A stretch of DNA of 60,000 bases from Nemertoderma westbladi (GCA_032718475.1 JAUCBJ010004893.1:126001-186000); one strand, 5' to 3'. Positions 31,556 through 45,480 are shown, numbered from the stretch's first letter. Notes: generated by a model not told the origin, from the sequence alone. Program-made: numbers and translations.

Positions 31556-32659
31556 TCAAAACAATAAACGAAAGCGTGACAGGACAATTGCCCCCCACCC
31601 TATTGCCCCCCGAGGACAATTGGCCCCCAATTACACTTACCCACCAAACAATAAATTGGCCCCAAGGAAAATTCCAAAATAATAAACTCGTTCCTAACTA
31701 GCAATTAAGTCTTCCTAACTTGTTTCAACATTAAACAATAATTTTATATAGCTAAGTCCGTTTTATATTTTTTAAAACATCCGTGTTTGCTTATTTATGT
31801 GCTCCATAATTTCGATATTTTCCAAATAAAGTATATCATTACAAATTACAATAATAAATAATGTTTAACGCGCTGAAGCCTTTAAACACATAAAATTAAA
31901 AAGTTTAGAAATGGTCATCAAATCGAATTGTTAGGCCTATAGAAAAAATCTTCGATTTTTCGAAAAAAGCAAAATAATTTAAAGTTTTAGAAGTGTTGAT
32001 CAAGGAGGTTAATATTACTTGAATTTCATAAAACTATACGAAAACATTCCAAGCAAAAACGAAACGAAAGTTAACACATTTTACAAGATTATGCAGGTTA
32101 CTTAATTATGGTAATAAGGTTCCGGTCACAAAGTTGAGTTAATGAGGTTCCGGTCAATAACACAAGTAAAGTATAAATCAAATAGGTGATTCTCATCAAA
32201 TCTGTACCGCATAAGGTACAGATTACCGTCAGTAAAATAATGACAGTAAATCTGTAAGCTAACAACAATGTTTAGGCAATTCAGTAATTTAAAAGATAAG
32301 AACCTTGTTGCTATAAAAATATGTAAATATCTCGTATTTGTTTAAAAAAATCTAACAAATTCAGCAGCGTATCTTATGTGAACCCATCTGTAGGGAAATA
32401 AGAAGTTAATTTATAAATTATCAACGTCACAGACAGATAATTGTTTAATATGTACTACAATACCACAGGGATACACGTTCGTGGGGCCTTCGCGCAGCAC
32501 GAGGCTCAGTTCTGAGATACAAATTAAAATGTAGCAATTCTATCACAAAATCTGTATTTAAGAAATTAACCAATATATTAATAATAATATATTAATCCGC
32601 TAGGTGGTGTCAAATTGTTATTCTGTAATTTCGTACTTGTACAGTACAGTACCGTACCG
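31556..32659. other. Non-coding, AT-rich
   Basis: Presumed intron. No gene is seen. One perfect hairpin occurs: AATCTGTACC (32199-32208) with GGTACAGATT (32215-32224), loop GCATAA. Confidence 0.55.
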
Positions 32660-32667
32660 GTAGGCCT

Positions 32668-34276
32668 CAGTGCCGGATTAACCTTAAGGCATATAAGGCA
32701 CGTGCCTTTCGGGCCAGCCGAAAATTCGGGCCATTTTTTGTCAGCCAGCGTTATGAGATATGTTTTGTACTGTACGAAATTAATTTGTTTTACCGGAAAC
32801 GAGTTTTATAAATAAAGGCAATATAGATAAAAAAAAGGATAAATTAGTTGTACAGTAGATAAAATAGTTGTTGATAAAAAAAACGTGTCAGAAATAACTT
32901 CTTGTCACTACTGTAACTTAAATTAACCGAAATTCAGATGTTCTGCCCTCGTGTATTGAATTTTGCATTCGATGGTATTTTAGGTGCAATTCCTGCAAAA
33001 CTCTCGGACAGCATACATTAATTGAATTTGGGTAAATTAAAATTTGTGACAAAAAGTGCTATTTCCGTGATTCTCTTATCGAAGAACATTACTTTCTCAG
33101 CAAGTCCAAATATACAGTAGATCAGAAATATTATATCTTTGCACTAAGCTCACACTTTTGGTGTGCTTTATTTCTCAGAAAGACTATTAGAAAATTACAT
33201 TACTTAAATTAAAGAAAATTACTAAATACCTACAGGGGCCAGTCAGCCTTAGAGGGGCCAACTATGACTATTATTAATTATTATTATTAATTAATTATTT
33301 TTTGACCTCAAAATTGCTCTTTTCAACAACATAATAATAATATAATGCTGACTATTATTATATGACACTCTGTATAAAACAACCTTATGAGTTTGTCGAT
33401 TTTAACTTTTTCCATCACTAAATTCCCTACTACTATTTTATTTTTTACTCAATTGCCATCAAACATATACCAAAATGTTCAGCAGCTTTAGGACTACTAT
33501 CGTTGGTTTAGTAAAACATGGCCATTTGGATCTTCTAGAACCGATTTTGTAACTGCCACACTTTGTCTATTACAAAATATTTGATTCCCAATAGCCCGGA
33601 AATACTAAAACCCCCCATAAATTTTCAAAAGCAATAATTTTGTGCTAAAATTTTCATAGAAGATGGCCTACATATCTAGGACCATTTTACCAAAGTCTTG
33701 GACCAAGAACTTCAATGCAGGTGGTATTACAGATCCTTAAACATTAGCTAATTTACATATAAATGCCTCAAAATTTATACATTTTTTGAAAAAAACCGAC
33801 CTGCTCAAAAAGTGTCGAACAAACGGTTTATGAATCTACCTATACTCAGTTTTCATAGTGTATAAAAGATCACAGATCATTGTATTAAAATTTCAGAATA
33901 GTAGCTTTATAAATAAAACAAATAGATTTTGGGTAATGGTCCCATTAATATATTAAAAATTAAAGCGTAAGAAATTCTACCAAAACCATTACACTTTTTA
34001 TACTGTACTCTGTAGCAAAGATTTTATAGGCATAATACTGAAATATGCCATATAGTATAGTAATGTTACAATTCTTGATGAAAACTATTTTTGCAAAGTA
34101 CTTTGTACTTATTTGCATGCAGTCATCCAATGGAAATACTTTATATTTCCTTCGCAATATTTTCACAGTTTTTAGCAGCTATTTCTTTTGAAAGGGTTTG
34201 TGGAAAAATGAAAAGATAAAATGAAAAAGATTACTAAAATGTGCCTTAGGGCCACCAGAGGCTTTATCCGGCACTG
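32668..34276. mobile_element. hAT-like non-autonomous element
   Basis: Inverted ends CAGTGCCGGATTAACC (32668) and its counterpart ...GGCTTTATCCGGCACTG (ending 34276). Perfect 8-bp target-site duplication GTAGGCCT at 32660-32667 and 34277-34284. Known: CA(G)TG ends with 8-bp duplications define the hAT superfamily. There is no transposase frame inside, and the 1.6-kb interior is AT-rich and non-coding. Confidence 0.88.
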
Positions 34277-34284
34277 GTAGGCCT

Positions 34285-35212
34285 ATGTTATTACTTCTGA
34301 GTCTCTAGCCAATCCCCAATTAAATCTCTTAACTTTTCAATTCCGTAAAAGATTGACTTCATGATTCTCTAAAAGCAACCAAAATTTCAGCTCTAGAAAA
34401 TGAGGCGTACCCGAGAAATTTAACATTTTCTGATAACCTCAATCTGTCATAGCTGACGTCAGACTGCATGATTTTTACCAAACTTTACAAATTTTCTAAA
34501 CTTTCCCTCTACTACTTACCTACTAAGTTTAGTTCATTTCCGAACCAGCGATGCCGATAAATTCGCGTTTAAACCAGACATTTACCAGACGGACGGACAT
34601 GCCCCATTTGCCCTATATGAACCGTATGCCAAGGCTCGCCGACTACGTGTCTCGCCCCACAACTAAATATTTAGTTGGTGTACGCAAAATCATACTTTTG
34701 GTTTATTATACGAATGTTGCGGATGGGACATTATATACTTGTTTATCGAATATTGTGAGATTACGGGAAATTTTAAGTAACACCAAATAATTGGAGAGAA
34801 AGATGGCAGCGAATGCAAACGACACAAATTGGCTTTATGTTCATAACACAAACATCTATAATGATTCAACTAATGACCCGCCCGCAACTTTCATAACAAA
34901 TTAGTAAATATACTTAATAGTAAATACTAAAAAGTATAGAAAACACCAGTATAGTAAGTGGAACTGCTGAAAGTTGTATATCAATGTCGCCAATGTCATT
35001 TTGTTTGACAATACGGACTGGACAGTTGCCATCAAACTCAGTGAAATCAGTTTCCATTTATATTATTGACTTTTCACATTCAGTCATTTGGCACTGTGAA
35101 ACTAATTAATAGGTAAATCAACCCTTGTAAAGTATAATACCGACCAGGGGCGCAGGCACGTAACCAAAAGTGGGGGGGGCGATAAAATAATTTTAGGTCC
35201 GGCGTAACTCCC

Positions 35213-35243
<31 letters not shown>

Positions 35244-35565
35244 ATCTAAAATTTTTTTTTACAAATCATAATGAAATTGTATGAAATTTGAAACATCGAT
35301 AGTTTCACCTCCCTCCTCCTCCGTGGAAGAGCCAGAATTTTTATGTTTGTTTTCATTCTTTAGCTACAAGCGTTTGAAAAAGGTGTTTAAAAGATAGAAA
35401 TAAGCGCTATACAATGACAACTCTACAGTTGATTACTATTGAGAAGTTAAAAATAATCAAAATTCTTCAGATATACAATTACAATAAAATTTAGACCGCA
35501 AAGTGAAAACCTGGTATTCTTCACATTGGCGTTTGAACCAATTGCAACTCAATTATTCTCCAACC
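34285..35565. other. Non-coding with simple repeats
   Basis: No gene is supported. It includes a possible element end (CAGGGGCGCAGGCACGTAACC at about 35154) next to a G8 run and a 24-base C run (35210-35233). I could not find its partner end. Confidence 0.45.
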
Positions 35566-35569
35566 TTAA

Positions 35570-36059
35570 CCCTATCCATACCGGGGGGGGGGACTTTTGG
35601 AGACGCACTTTATTTGATTGCTTGGTTCAAAGCCAAACCACATTTATTGCAAGTGAAATTCCGTTACTTTTCCTAAAATTTATTATTCTTTATCTTAAAA
35701 CAAAAATTAATTTTCATATTATTATTTATGACCATGAAAATGACACGTAAACTGACCTGTCTCTGAAACTGTCATATTATTGCTGAACTATTGTAGGAGG
35801 GAAATTTAAAATTCAATCAATTTAATATCAATTTAAAATCAATTTAAACATAATTATAGTATATAAATATTATATTTGAGCATTAGTGTGTGGCATATTT
35901 GGATAGAGGAATAAATTTTGTATCTAAAACTTTTTACTTTAAAGTAATATCATCAAACCACACTTATATGCTTCCAAACTTTAGGTCCCCAAAAGTCCCC
36001 CCCCCCCCCCCCCCCCCCCCGGTAGTTTGAGCGTCTAAAGTACCCCGGTATGGATAGGG
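35570..36059. mobile_element. piggyBac-like MITE (490 bp)
   Basis: Ends CCCTATCCATACCGGGG and its reverse complement, flanked on both sides by TTAA (35566-35569 and 36060-36063). Known: piggyBac elements insert at TTAA and usually start CCC. Subterminal inverted similarity continues (GGACTTTTGGAGAC / GGTCCCCAAAAGTCC) around G- and C-runs. There is no transposase. Confidence 0.85.
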
Positions 36060-36063
36060 TTAA

Positions 36064-37531
36064 AGTGATGCGTTGGTGGAGAACGAAAGATCGCGATGAT
36101 GGATTCCAAATATGTAAAAACATTTGAATTTGGTTGAGAAATAGCTGATTTATGAGCATTTGAATGTTGCTTGTATTTGCTTCGGTTCCGCTGCAGGCTA
36201 TTTATTCTCTATACACAATATTCTGGAATATTTGTTTATGTATGAATGGCTGCGTACTAGTATTACTGTATTATATACAGTAGGTATTGTATTGTTGCCC
36301 AGCTACTGATAAGTTACATAATTAGAATGTAGAATATATGGACTCCAACGCAGCTCAACGCAAAATATGTAACTTTCAACGCCCATTATACTGCCATATC
36401 TCAGATATTCCTTTTGAAAAATTCTGAATTTATTACATTATTTAGTTTCCCTGCAACAACGTCATCTTCAGTTATTATAACAACGTCGTAACCTCAGTAA
36501 TCCCGACCTCAGCCAGTCAAGTTAAAGCGAAAAAGTGCAAATTAATCCTCAAGGCGAAGGATGCGAAAATTGTAATAACTATTTACATACTTGTGTGTAA
36601 AGTAGAACTTTACAGTGTGATGATCCGATTGGATTTATTTTCACTCACGCCATTCATTATCGTTACCAACGAACCCTCTATAAGATTAAAAGGTCGACTG
36701 AGATGCCTATATAAAGCGCTTGTAGGTAAGGATTGAAAGTGAAGGCGCGTTGAATTAACAACAAATTTAATTATCAATAAATTTGTTTTAACCAAAACAA
36801 TATAAGACGAAATTGTGGGGATATGAAAATACACCTTATATTATCAGACTTATATTGACAGTGCAAAAACAGTTAATGGTGTTTGGAAATATGGGACAGG
36901 GTTGGGAAGGATTGAAATGTACGTAGGAGTTAATAGTTATTCTGTAATACCCGATCAGAGTTTGTTACGATGATTTCAATTTTAAATTGTATATAGAAAG
37001 TGTAAAAAGTGCCGGGGACATATGATATGGTGTCCCCCCCCCAATATTGTGAGGTAGAGCCAACATGTTGCTTAACATTTGAGTTTTATTGTACAAAATA
37101 GACCCCCATCACTATATGCTTCTTGGACACTGATAATAATGTGGCTGAAGGATTTTTTCAAGTTAAATTTAAATCAGTAACATGTTCAAATAACAAATAT
37201 TACGGTAAATATAAAACATTACATCTTACATTTGCTGTATAAGTGAGTATCATATATACCTAAATGTAGGTGTTACCGATGGGACATCCGTTGTGGGCGG
37301 GACATTGGCATTTACTTGACTACCCTGGAATAACGGATAATATATGTAAACTTTTTTTATTATTTATTAATTAGTAGGGCTAATATCGTACAGAAAAAAT
37401 ATAAATCGCCACTTGATAGTATCCAGGGCTTACGAGTAACGCCCATTGCGGATGGGACAGGTTGCTTCTAATTTCAAACACACGGTATAAATTGGAGTTA
37501 TTTTTCAATAATACTTGGAAGATTGTGCTTA
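36064..37531. other. Non-coding up to the satellite
   Basis: No gene is supported. Near its right end it carries GTTAC-N-TGGGACA-type words (37273-37284, 37446-37461). The array starts behind an acceptor-like GATTGTGCTTACAG at 37521-37534. Confidence 0.5.
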
Positions 37532-40500
37532 CAGTCCCTGGGATATGGCTCGGTTTATTTGTTTACTTTACTTTACAGTCCCTGGGATATGGGTTGGTTT
37601 ATTTGTTTACTTTACTTTACAGTCCCTGGGATATGGGTCGGTTTATTTGTTTACTTTACTTTACAGTCCCTGGGATATGGGTCGGTTTATTTGTTTACTT
37701 TACAGTCCCTGGGATATGGGTCGGTTTATTTGTTTACTTAACTTTACAGTCCCTGGGATATGGGTCGGTTTATTTGTTTACTTTATTTTACAGTCCCTGG
37801 GATATGGGTCGGTTTATTTGTTTACTTTACTTTACAGTCCCTGGGATATGGGTCGGTTTATTTGTGTACTTTACTTTATCCCTGGGATATGGGTCGGTTT
37901 ATTTGTTTACTTTACTTTACAGTCCCTGGGATATGGGTCGGTTTATTTGTTTACTTTACTTTACAGTCCCTGGGATATGGGTCGGTTTATTTGTTTACTT
38001 TACTTTACAGTCCCTGGGGGATATGGGTCGGTTTATTTGTTTACTTTACTTTACAGTCCCTGGGATATGGGTCGGTTTATTTATTTACTTTACAGTCCCT
38101 GGGATATGGGTCGGTTTATTTATTTACTTTACAGTCCCTGGGATATGGGTCGGTGTTTTTATTTACTTTACTTTACAGTCCCTGGGATATGGGTCGGTTT
38201 ATTTGTTTACTTTACTTTACAGTCCCTGGGATATGGGTCGGTTTATTTATTTACTTTACAGTCCCTGGGATATGGGTCGGTTTATTTGTTTACTTTACTT
38301 TACTTTACTGTCCCTGGGATATGGGTCGGTTTATTTGTTTACTTTACTTTACAGTCCCTGGGATATGGGTCGGTTTATTTGTTTACTTTACAGTCCCTGG
38401 GATATGGGTCGGTTTATTTGTTTACTTTACAGTCCCTGGGATATGGGTCGGTTTATTTGTTTACTTTACTTTACAGTCCCTGGGATATGGGTCGGTTTAT
38501 TTGTTTACTTTACTTTACAGTCCCTGGGATATGGGTCGGTTTATTTATTTACTTTACAGTCCCTGGGATATGGGTCGGTTTATTTGTTTACTTTACTTTA
38601 CAGTCCCTGGGATATGGGTCGGTTTATTTGTTTACTTTACAGTCCCTGGGATATGGCTCGGTTTATTTGTTTACTTTACTTTACAGTCCCTGGGATATGG
38701 GTCGGTTTATTTGTTTACTTTACTTTACAGTCCCTGGGGGATATGCGTCGGTTTATTTGTTTACTTTACTTTACAGTCCCTGGGATATGGGTCGGTTTAT
38801 TTGTTTACTTTACAGTCCCTGTGATATGGGTCGGTTTATTTGTTTACTTTACTTTACAGTCCCTGGGGGATATGGGTCGGTTTATTTGTTTACTTTACTT
38901 TACAGTCCCTGGGATATGGGTCGGTTTATTTGTTTACTTTACAGTCCCTGGGATATGGGTCGGTTTATTTGTTTACTTTACTTTACAGTCCCTTGGATGG
39001 GTCGGTTTATTTGTTTACTTTACTTTACAGTCCCTGGGATATGGGTCGGTTTATTTATTTACTTTACAGTCCCTGGGATATGGGTCGGTTTATTTGTTTA
39101 CTTTACTTTACAGTCCCTGGGATATGGGTCGGTTTATTTGTTTACTTTACAGTCCCTGGGATATGGGTCGGTTTATTTGTTTACTTTACTTTACAGTCCC
39201 TGGGATATGGGTCGGTTTATTTGTTTACTTTACAGTCCCTGGGATATGGGTCGGTTTATTTGTTTACTTTACTTTACAGTCCCTGGGGGATATGGGTCGG
39301 TTTATTTGTTTACTTTACTTTACAGTCCCTGGGATATGGGTCGGTTTATTTGTTTATTTTACAGTCCCTGGGATATGGGTCGGTTTATTTGTTTACTTTA
39401 CAGTCCCTGGGATATGGGTCGGTTTATTTGTTTACTTTACAGTCCCTGGGATATGGGTCGGTTTATTTGTTTACTTTACTTTACAGTCCCTGGGATATGG
39501 GTCGGTTTATTTGTTTACTTTACTTTACAGTCCCTGGGATATGGGTCGGTTTATTTGTGTACTTTACTTTATCCCTGGGATATGGGTCGGTTTATTTGTT
39601 TACTTTACTTTACAATCCCTAGGATATGTGTCGGTTTATATGTTTACTTTACTTTACAGTCCCTGGGATATGGTTCGGTTTATTTGTTTACTTTACTTTA
39701 CAGTCCCTGGGATATGGGTCGGTTTATTTGTTTACTTTACAGTCCCTGGGATATGGGTCGGTTTATTTGTTTACTTTACAGTCCCTGGGATATGGGTCTG
39801 TTTATTTGTTTACTTTACTTTACAGTCCCTGGGATATGGGTCGGTTTATTTGTTTACTTTACAGTCCCTGGGATATGGGTCGGTTTATTTGTTTACTTTA
39901 CTTTACAGTCCCTGGGATATGGGTCGGTTTATTTGTTTACTTTACAGTCACTGGGATATGGGTCGGTTTATTTGTTTACTTTACTTTACAGTCCCTGGGA
40001 TATGGGTCGGTTTATTTGTTTACTTTATTTTACAGTCCCTGGGATATGGGTCGGTTTATTTGTGTACTTTACTTTATCCCTGGGATGTGGGTCGGTTTAT
40101 TTGATTACTTTACTTTACAGTCCCTGGGATATGGGTCGGTTTATTTGTTTACTTTATTTTACAGTCCCTGGGATATGGGTCGGTTTATTTGTGTACTTTA
40201 CTTTATCCCTGGGATATGGGTCGGTTTATTTGATTACTTTACTTTACAGTCCCTGGGATATGGGTCGGTTTATTTGTTTACTTTACAGTGCCTGGGATAT
40301 GGTTCGGTTTATTTGTTTACTTTACTTTACAGTCCCTGGGATATGGGTCGGTTTATTTGTTTACTTTATTTTACAGTCCCTGGGATATTGGTCGGTTTAT
40401 TTGTGTACTTTACTTTATCCCTGGGATATGGGTCGGTTTATTTGATTACTTTACTTTACAGTCCCTGGGATATGGGTCGGTTTATTTGTTTACTTTACAG

Positions 40501-43500
40501 TGCCTGGGATATGGGTCGGTTTATTTGTTTACTTTACTTTACAGTCCCTGGGATATGGGTCGGTTTATTTGTTTACTTTATTTTACAGTCCCTGGGATAT
40601 GGGTCGGTTTATTTGTTTACTTTATTTTACAGTCCCTGGGATATGGGTCGGTTTATTTGTGTACTTTACTCTATCCCTGGGATATGGGTCGGTTTATTTG
40701 TTTACTTTACTTTACAGTCCCTGGGATATGGGTCGGTTTATTTGTTTACTTTACAGTGCCTGGGATATGGGTCGGTTTATTTGTTTACTTTACTTTATCC
40801 CTGGGATATGGGTCGGTTTATTTGATTACTTTACTTTACAGTCCCTGGGATATGGGTCGGTTTATTTGTTTACTTTACAGTGCCTGGGATATGGGTCGGT
40901 TTATTTGTTTACTTTACTTTACAGTCCCTGGGATATGGGTCGGTTTATTTGTTTACTTTATTTTACAGTTCCTGGGATATTGGTCGGTTTATTTGTGTAC
41001 TTTACTTTATCCCTGGGATATGGGTCGGTTTATTTGCTTACTTTACTTTACAGTCCCTGGGATACGGGTCGGTTTATTTGTTTACTTTACAGTCCCTGGG
41101 ATATGGGTCGGTTTATTTGTTTACTTTACAGTGCCTGGGATATGGGTCGGTTTATTTGTTTACTTTACTTTACAGTCCCTGGGATATGGGTCGGTTTATT
41201 TGTTTACTTTATTTTACAGTCCCTGGGATATGGGTCGGTTTATTTGTTTACTTTACTTTATCCCTGGGATATGGGTCGGTTTATTTGTTTACTTTATTTT
41301 ACAGTCCCTGGGATATGGGTCGGTTTATTTGTGTACTTTACTCTATCCCTGGGATATGGGTCGGTTTATTTGTTTACTTTACTTTACAATCCCTAGGATA
41401 TGGGTCGGTTTATTTGTATACTTTATTTTACAGTCCCTGGGATATGGGTCGGTTTATTTGTGTACTTTACTTTATCCCTGGGATATGGGTCGGTTTATTT
41501 GATTACTTTACTTTACAGTCCCTGGGATATGGGTCGGTTTATTTGTTTACTTTACAGTCCCTGGGATATGGGTCGGTTTATTTGTGTACTTTACTTTATC
41601 CCTGGGATATGGGTCGGTTTATTTGTTTACTTTATTTTACAGTCCCTGGGATATGGGTCGGTTTATTTGTTTACTTTATTTTACAGTCCCTGGGATATTG
41701 GTCGGTTTATTTGTTTACTTTACAGTCCCTGGGATATGGGTCGGTTTATTTGTTTACTTTACTTTACAGTCCCTGGGATATGGGTCGGTTTATTTGTTTA
41801 CTTTACTTTACAGTCCCTGGGATATGGGTCGGTTTATTTGTTTACTTTACAGTCCCTGGGATATGGGTCGGTTTATTTGTTTACTTTACTTTACAGTCCC
41901 TGGGATATGGGTCGGTTTATTTGTTTACTTTACAGTCCCTGGGATATGGGTCGGTTTATTTGTTTACTTTACTTTACAGTCCCTGGGATATGGGTCGGTT
42001 TATTTGTTTACTTTACTTTACAGTCCCTGGGATATGGGTCGGTTTATTTGTTTACTTTACAGTCCCTGGGATATGGGTCGGTTTATTTGTTTACTTTACT
42101 TTACAATCCCTAGGATATGGGTCGGTTTATTTGTTTACTTTACTTTACAGTCCCTGGGATATGGGTCGGTTTATTTGTTTACTTTACAGTCCCTGGGATA
42201 TGGGTCGGTTTATTTGTTTACTTTACAGTCCCTGGGATATGGGTCGGTTTATTTGTTTACTTTACTTTACAATCCCTAAGATATGGGTCGGTTTATTTGT
42301 TTACTTTACTTTACAGTCCCTGGGATATGGGTCGGTTTATTTGTTTACTTTACAGTCCCTGGGATATGGGTCGGTTTATTTGTTTACTTTACTTTACAAT
42401 CCCTAGGATATGGGTTGGTTTATTTGTTTACTTTACTTTACAGTCCCTGGGATATGGGTCGGTTTATTTGTGTACTTTACTTTATCCCTGGGATATGGGT
42501 CGGTTTATTTGTTTACTTTACTTTATCCCTGGGATATGGGTCGGTTTATTTGTTTACTTTACTTTACAATCCCTAGGATATGGGTCGGTTTATTTGTTTA
42601 CTTTACTTTACAGTCCCTGGGATATGGGTCGGTTTATTTGTTTACTTTACAGTCCCTGGGATATGGGTCGGTTTATTTGTTTACTTTACTTTACAGTCCC
42701 TGGGATATGGGTCGGTTTATTTGTTTTCTTTATTTTACAGTCCCTGGGATATGGGTCGGTTTATTTGTTTACTTTATTTTACAGTCCCTGGGATATGGGT
42801 CGGTTTATTTGTGTACTTTACTCTATCCCTGGGATATGGGTCGGTTTATTTGTTTACTTTACTTTACAATCCCTAGGATATGGGTCGGTTTATTTGTTTA
42901 CTTTACTTTACAGTCCCTGGGATATGGGTCGGTTTATTTGTTTACTTTACTTTACAGTCCCTGCGATATGGGTCGGTTTATTTGTTTACTTTACTTTATC
43001 CCTGGGATATGGGTCGGTTTATTAGTTTACTTTACTTTATCCCTGGGATATGGGTCGGTTTATTTGTTTACTTTACTTTACAATCCCTAGGATATGTGTC
43101 GGTTTATATGTTTACTTTACTTCACAGTCCCTGGGATATGGGTCGGTTTATTTGTTTACTTTACAATCCCTAGGATATGGGTCGGTTTATTTGTTTACTT
43201 TACTTTACAGTCCCTGGGATATGGGTCGGTTTATTTGTTTACTTTACAGTCCCTGGGATATGGGTCGGTTTATTTGTTTACTTTACTTTACAGTCCCTGG
43301 GATATGGGTCGGTTTATTTGTTTACTTTATTTTACAGTCCCTGGGATATGGGTCGGTTTATTTGTTTACTTTATTTTACAGTCCCTGGGATATGGGTCGG
43401 TTTATTTGTGTACTTTACTTTATCCCTGGGATATGGGTCGGTTTATTTGTTTACTTTACTTTACAATCCCTAGGATATGGGTCGGTTTATTTGTGTACTT

Positions 43501-44910
43501 TACTTTATCCCTGGGATATGGGTCGGTTTATTTGTTTACTTTACTTTACAGTCCCTGGGATATGGGTCGGTTTATTTGTTTACTTTACTTTATCCCTGTG
43601 ATATGGGTCGGTTTATTTGTTTACTTTACAGTGCCTGGGATACGGGTCGGTTTATTTGTTTACTTTACTTTACAGTCCCTGGGATATGGGTCGGTTTATT
43701 TGTTTACTTCACAGTCCCTGGGATATGGGTCGGTTTATTTGTTTACTTCACAGTCCCTGGGATATGGTTCGGTTTATTTGTTTACTTTACAGTCCCTGGG
43801 ATATGGGTCGGTTTATTTGTTTACTTTACAGTCCCTGGGATATGGGTCGGTTTATTTGTTTACTTTACTTTACAGTCCCTGGGATATGGGTCGGTTTATT
43901 TGTTTACTTTACAGTCCCTGGGATATGGGTCGGTTTATTTGTTTACTTTACTTCACAGTCCCTGGGATATGGGTCGGTTTATTTGTTTACTTTACAGTCC
44001 CTGGGATATGGGTCGGTTTATTTGTTTACTTTACAGTCCCTGGGATATGGGTCGGTTTATTTGTTTACTTTACTTTACAGTCCCTGGGATATGGGTCGGT
44101 TTATTTGTTTACTTTACAGTCCCTGGGATATGGGTCGGTTTATTTGTTTACTTTACTTTACAGTCCTGAGATATGGGTCGGTTTATTTGTTTACTTTACT
44201 TTACAGTCCTGAGATATGGGTCGGTTTATTTGTTTACTTTACAGTCCTGAGATATGGGTCGGTTTATTTGTTTACTTTACAGTCCCTGGGGGATATGGGT
44301 CGGTTTATTTGTTTACTTTATTTTACAGTCCCTGGGATATGGGTCGGTTTATTTGTGTACTTTACTTTATCCCTGGGATATGGGTCGGTTTATTTGATTA
44401 CTTTACTTTACAGTCCCTGGGATATGGGTCGGTTTATTTGTTTACTTTACAGTCCCTGGGATATGGGTCGGTTTATTTGTTTACTTTACTTTACAGTCCC
44501 TGGGATATGGGTCGGTTTATTTGTTTACTTTATTTTACAGTCCCTGGGATATGGGTCGGTTTATTTGTGTACTTTACTTTATCCCTGGGATATGGGTCGG
44601 TTTATTTGTTTACTTTACTTTACAATCCCTAGGATATGGATCGGTTTATTTGTTTACTTTACTTTACAGTCCCTGGGATATGGGTCGGTTTATTTGTTTA
44701 CTTTACAGTCCCTGGGATATGGGTCGGTTTATTTGTTTACTTTACTTTACAGTCCCTGGGATATGGGTCGGTTTATTTGTTTACTTTACAGTCCCTGGGA
44801 TATGGGTCGGTTTATTTGTTTACTTTACTTTACAGTCCCTGGGATATGGGTCGGTTTAATATTTGTTTACTTTACAGTCCCTGGGATATGGGTCGGTTTA
44901 TTTGTTTACT
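37532..44910 (+). repeat. Satellite A, array 1 (unit ~44 bp; 39- and 41-bp variants)
   Basis: About 7.4 kb of head-to-tail units with the consensus CAGTCCCTGGGATATGGGTC then GGTTTATTTGTTTACTTTAC then TTTA (44 bp). A 39-bp form lacks one CTTTA, and a 41-bp form lacks CAG and often has TGTGTAC. By length there are roughly 175 units. The consensus has no stop codon in any plus-strand frame, which creates very long spurious open frames. Rare AATCCCTAGG variants add TAG. Each unit carries a TTTACAG|T acceptor-like site followed by codons for P-W-D-M-G-R-F. Confidence 0.95.
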
Positions 44911-45480
44911 GGCTCAAAATCACAAAAAGTGGCCAAAAACATTAATTTTAAAAAAAAAAAGTTTCCCAAAGTATGTAATATTATATATCACCAGAAAGCT
45001 ATTGATGCGCTGAATTCAATGGTGGTAATTTCCCAATAGCCCCGACCTCATGGTAACAAATAATTGAGAAAAACAGATGTCCATTCCTGTAACACTTGTC
45101 CCACAATGTAACGACCGATATCAGCCAATCAGACCCTTGAATGGTGATTTCCGATGCCTGTAACAATTTGTCCCACCATGTAACACCAGTTGTAATTACA
45201 TTGAAATGTTAAATTAACCTAGATTTCGTCTCTGAGTGGGAGCTATGCAGCCATTCCTGATCCCAGTAACACATCCCAATAAAGCTTATTTGAAAATATA
45301 ATCAATCATAAGAAGTCTTTATGGTCCCCATTTTTGGAAAAATTATAAAATAGTATAGTTTATCAAATAAACATAAAGAGTTTATTAAAACATTTTAACC
45401 ACTTTAGGTACTTTAGTGACGATTTATATTAAAAGTCACAAAGTATGACGAGTTTATTACCGAGTTTATAACTGTATATC
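44911..45480. other. Spacer between satellites A and B, copy 1
   Basis: Non-coding. It starts with GGCTCAAAATCACAAAAAGT, which is inverted relative to the left flank of array 2 (53330-53359). It contains CCTGTAACACTTGTCCCAC and CCTGTAACAATTTGTCCCAC. The same spacer lies at 55576-56145. Confidence 0.7.

Noticed and set aside
37462-45013. Very long plus-strand open frames (up to 976 codons) of WDMGRFICLLYFTVPGIWVG-type repeats as real membrane proteins
   Set aside because: The satellite unit lacks stops in all three forward frames, so overlapping frames of similar length appear in every phase. No single frame is favoured, and none has a proper start.
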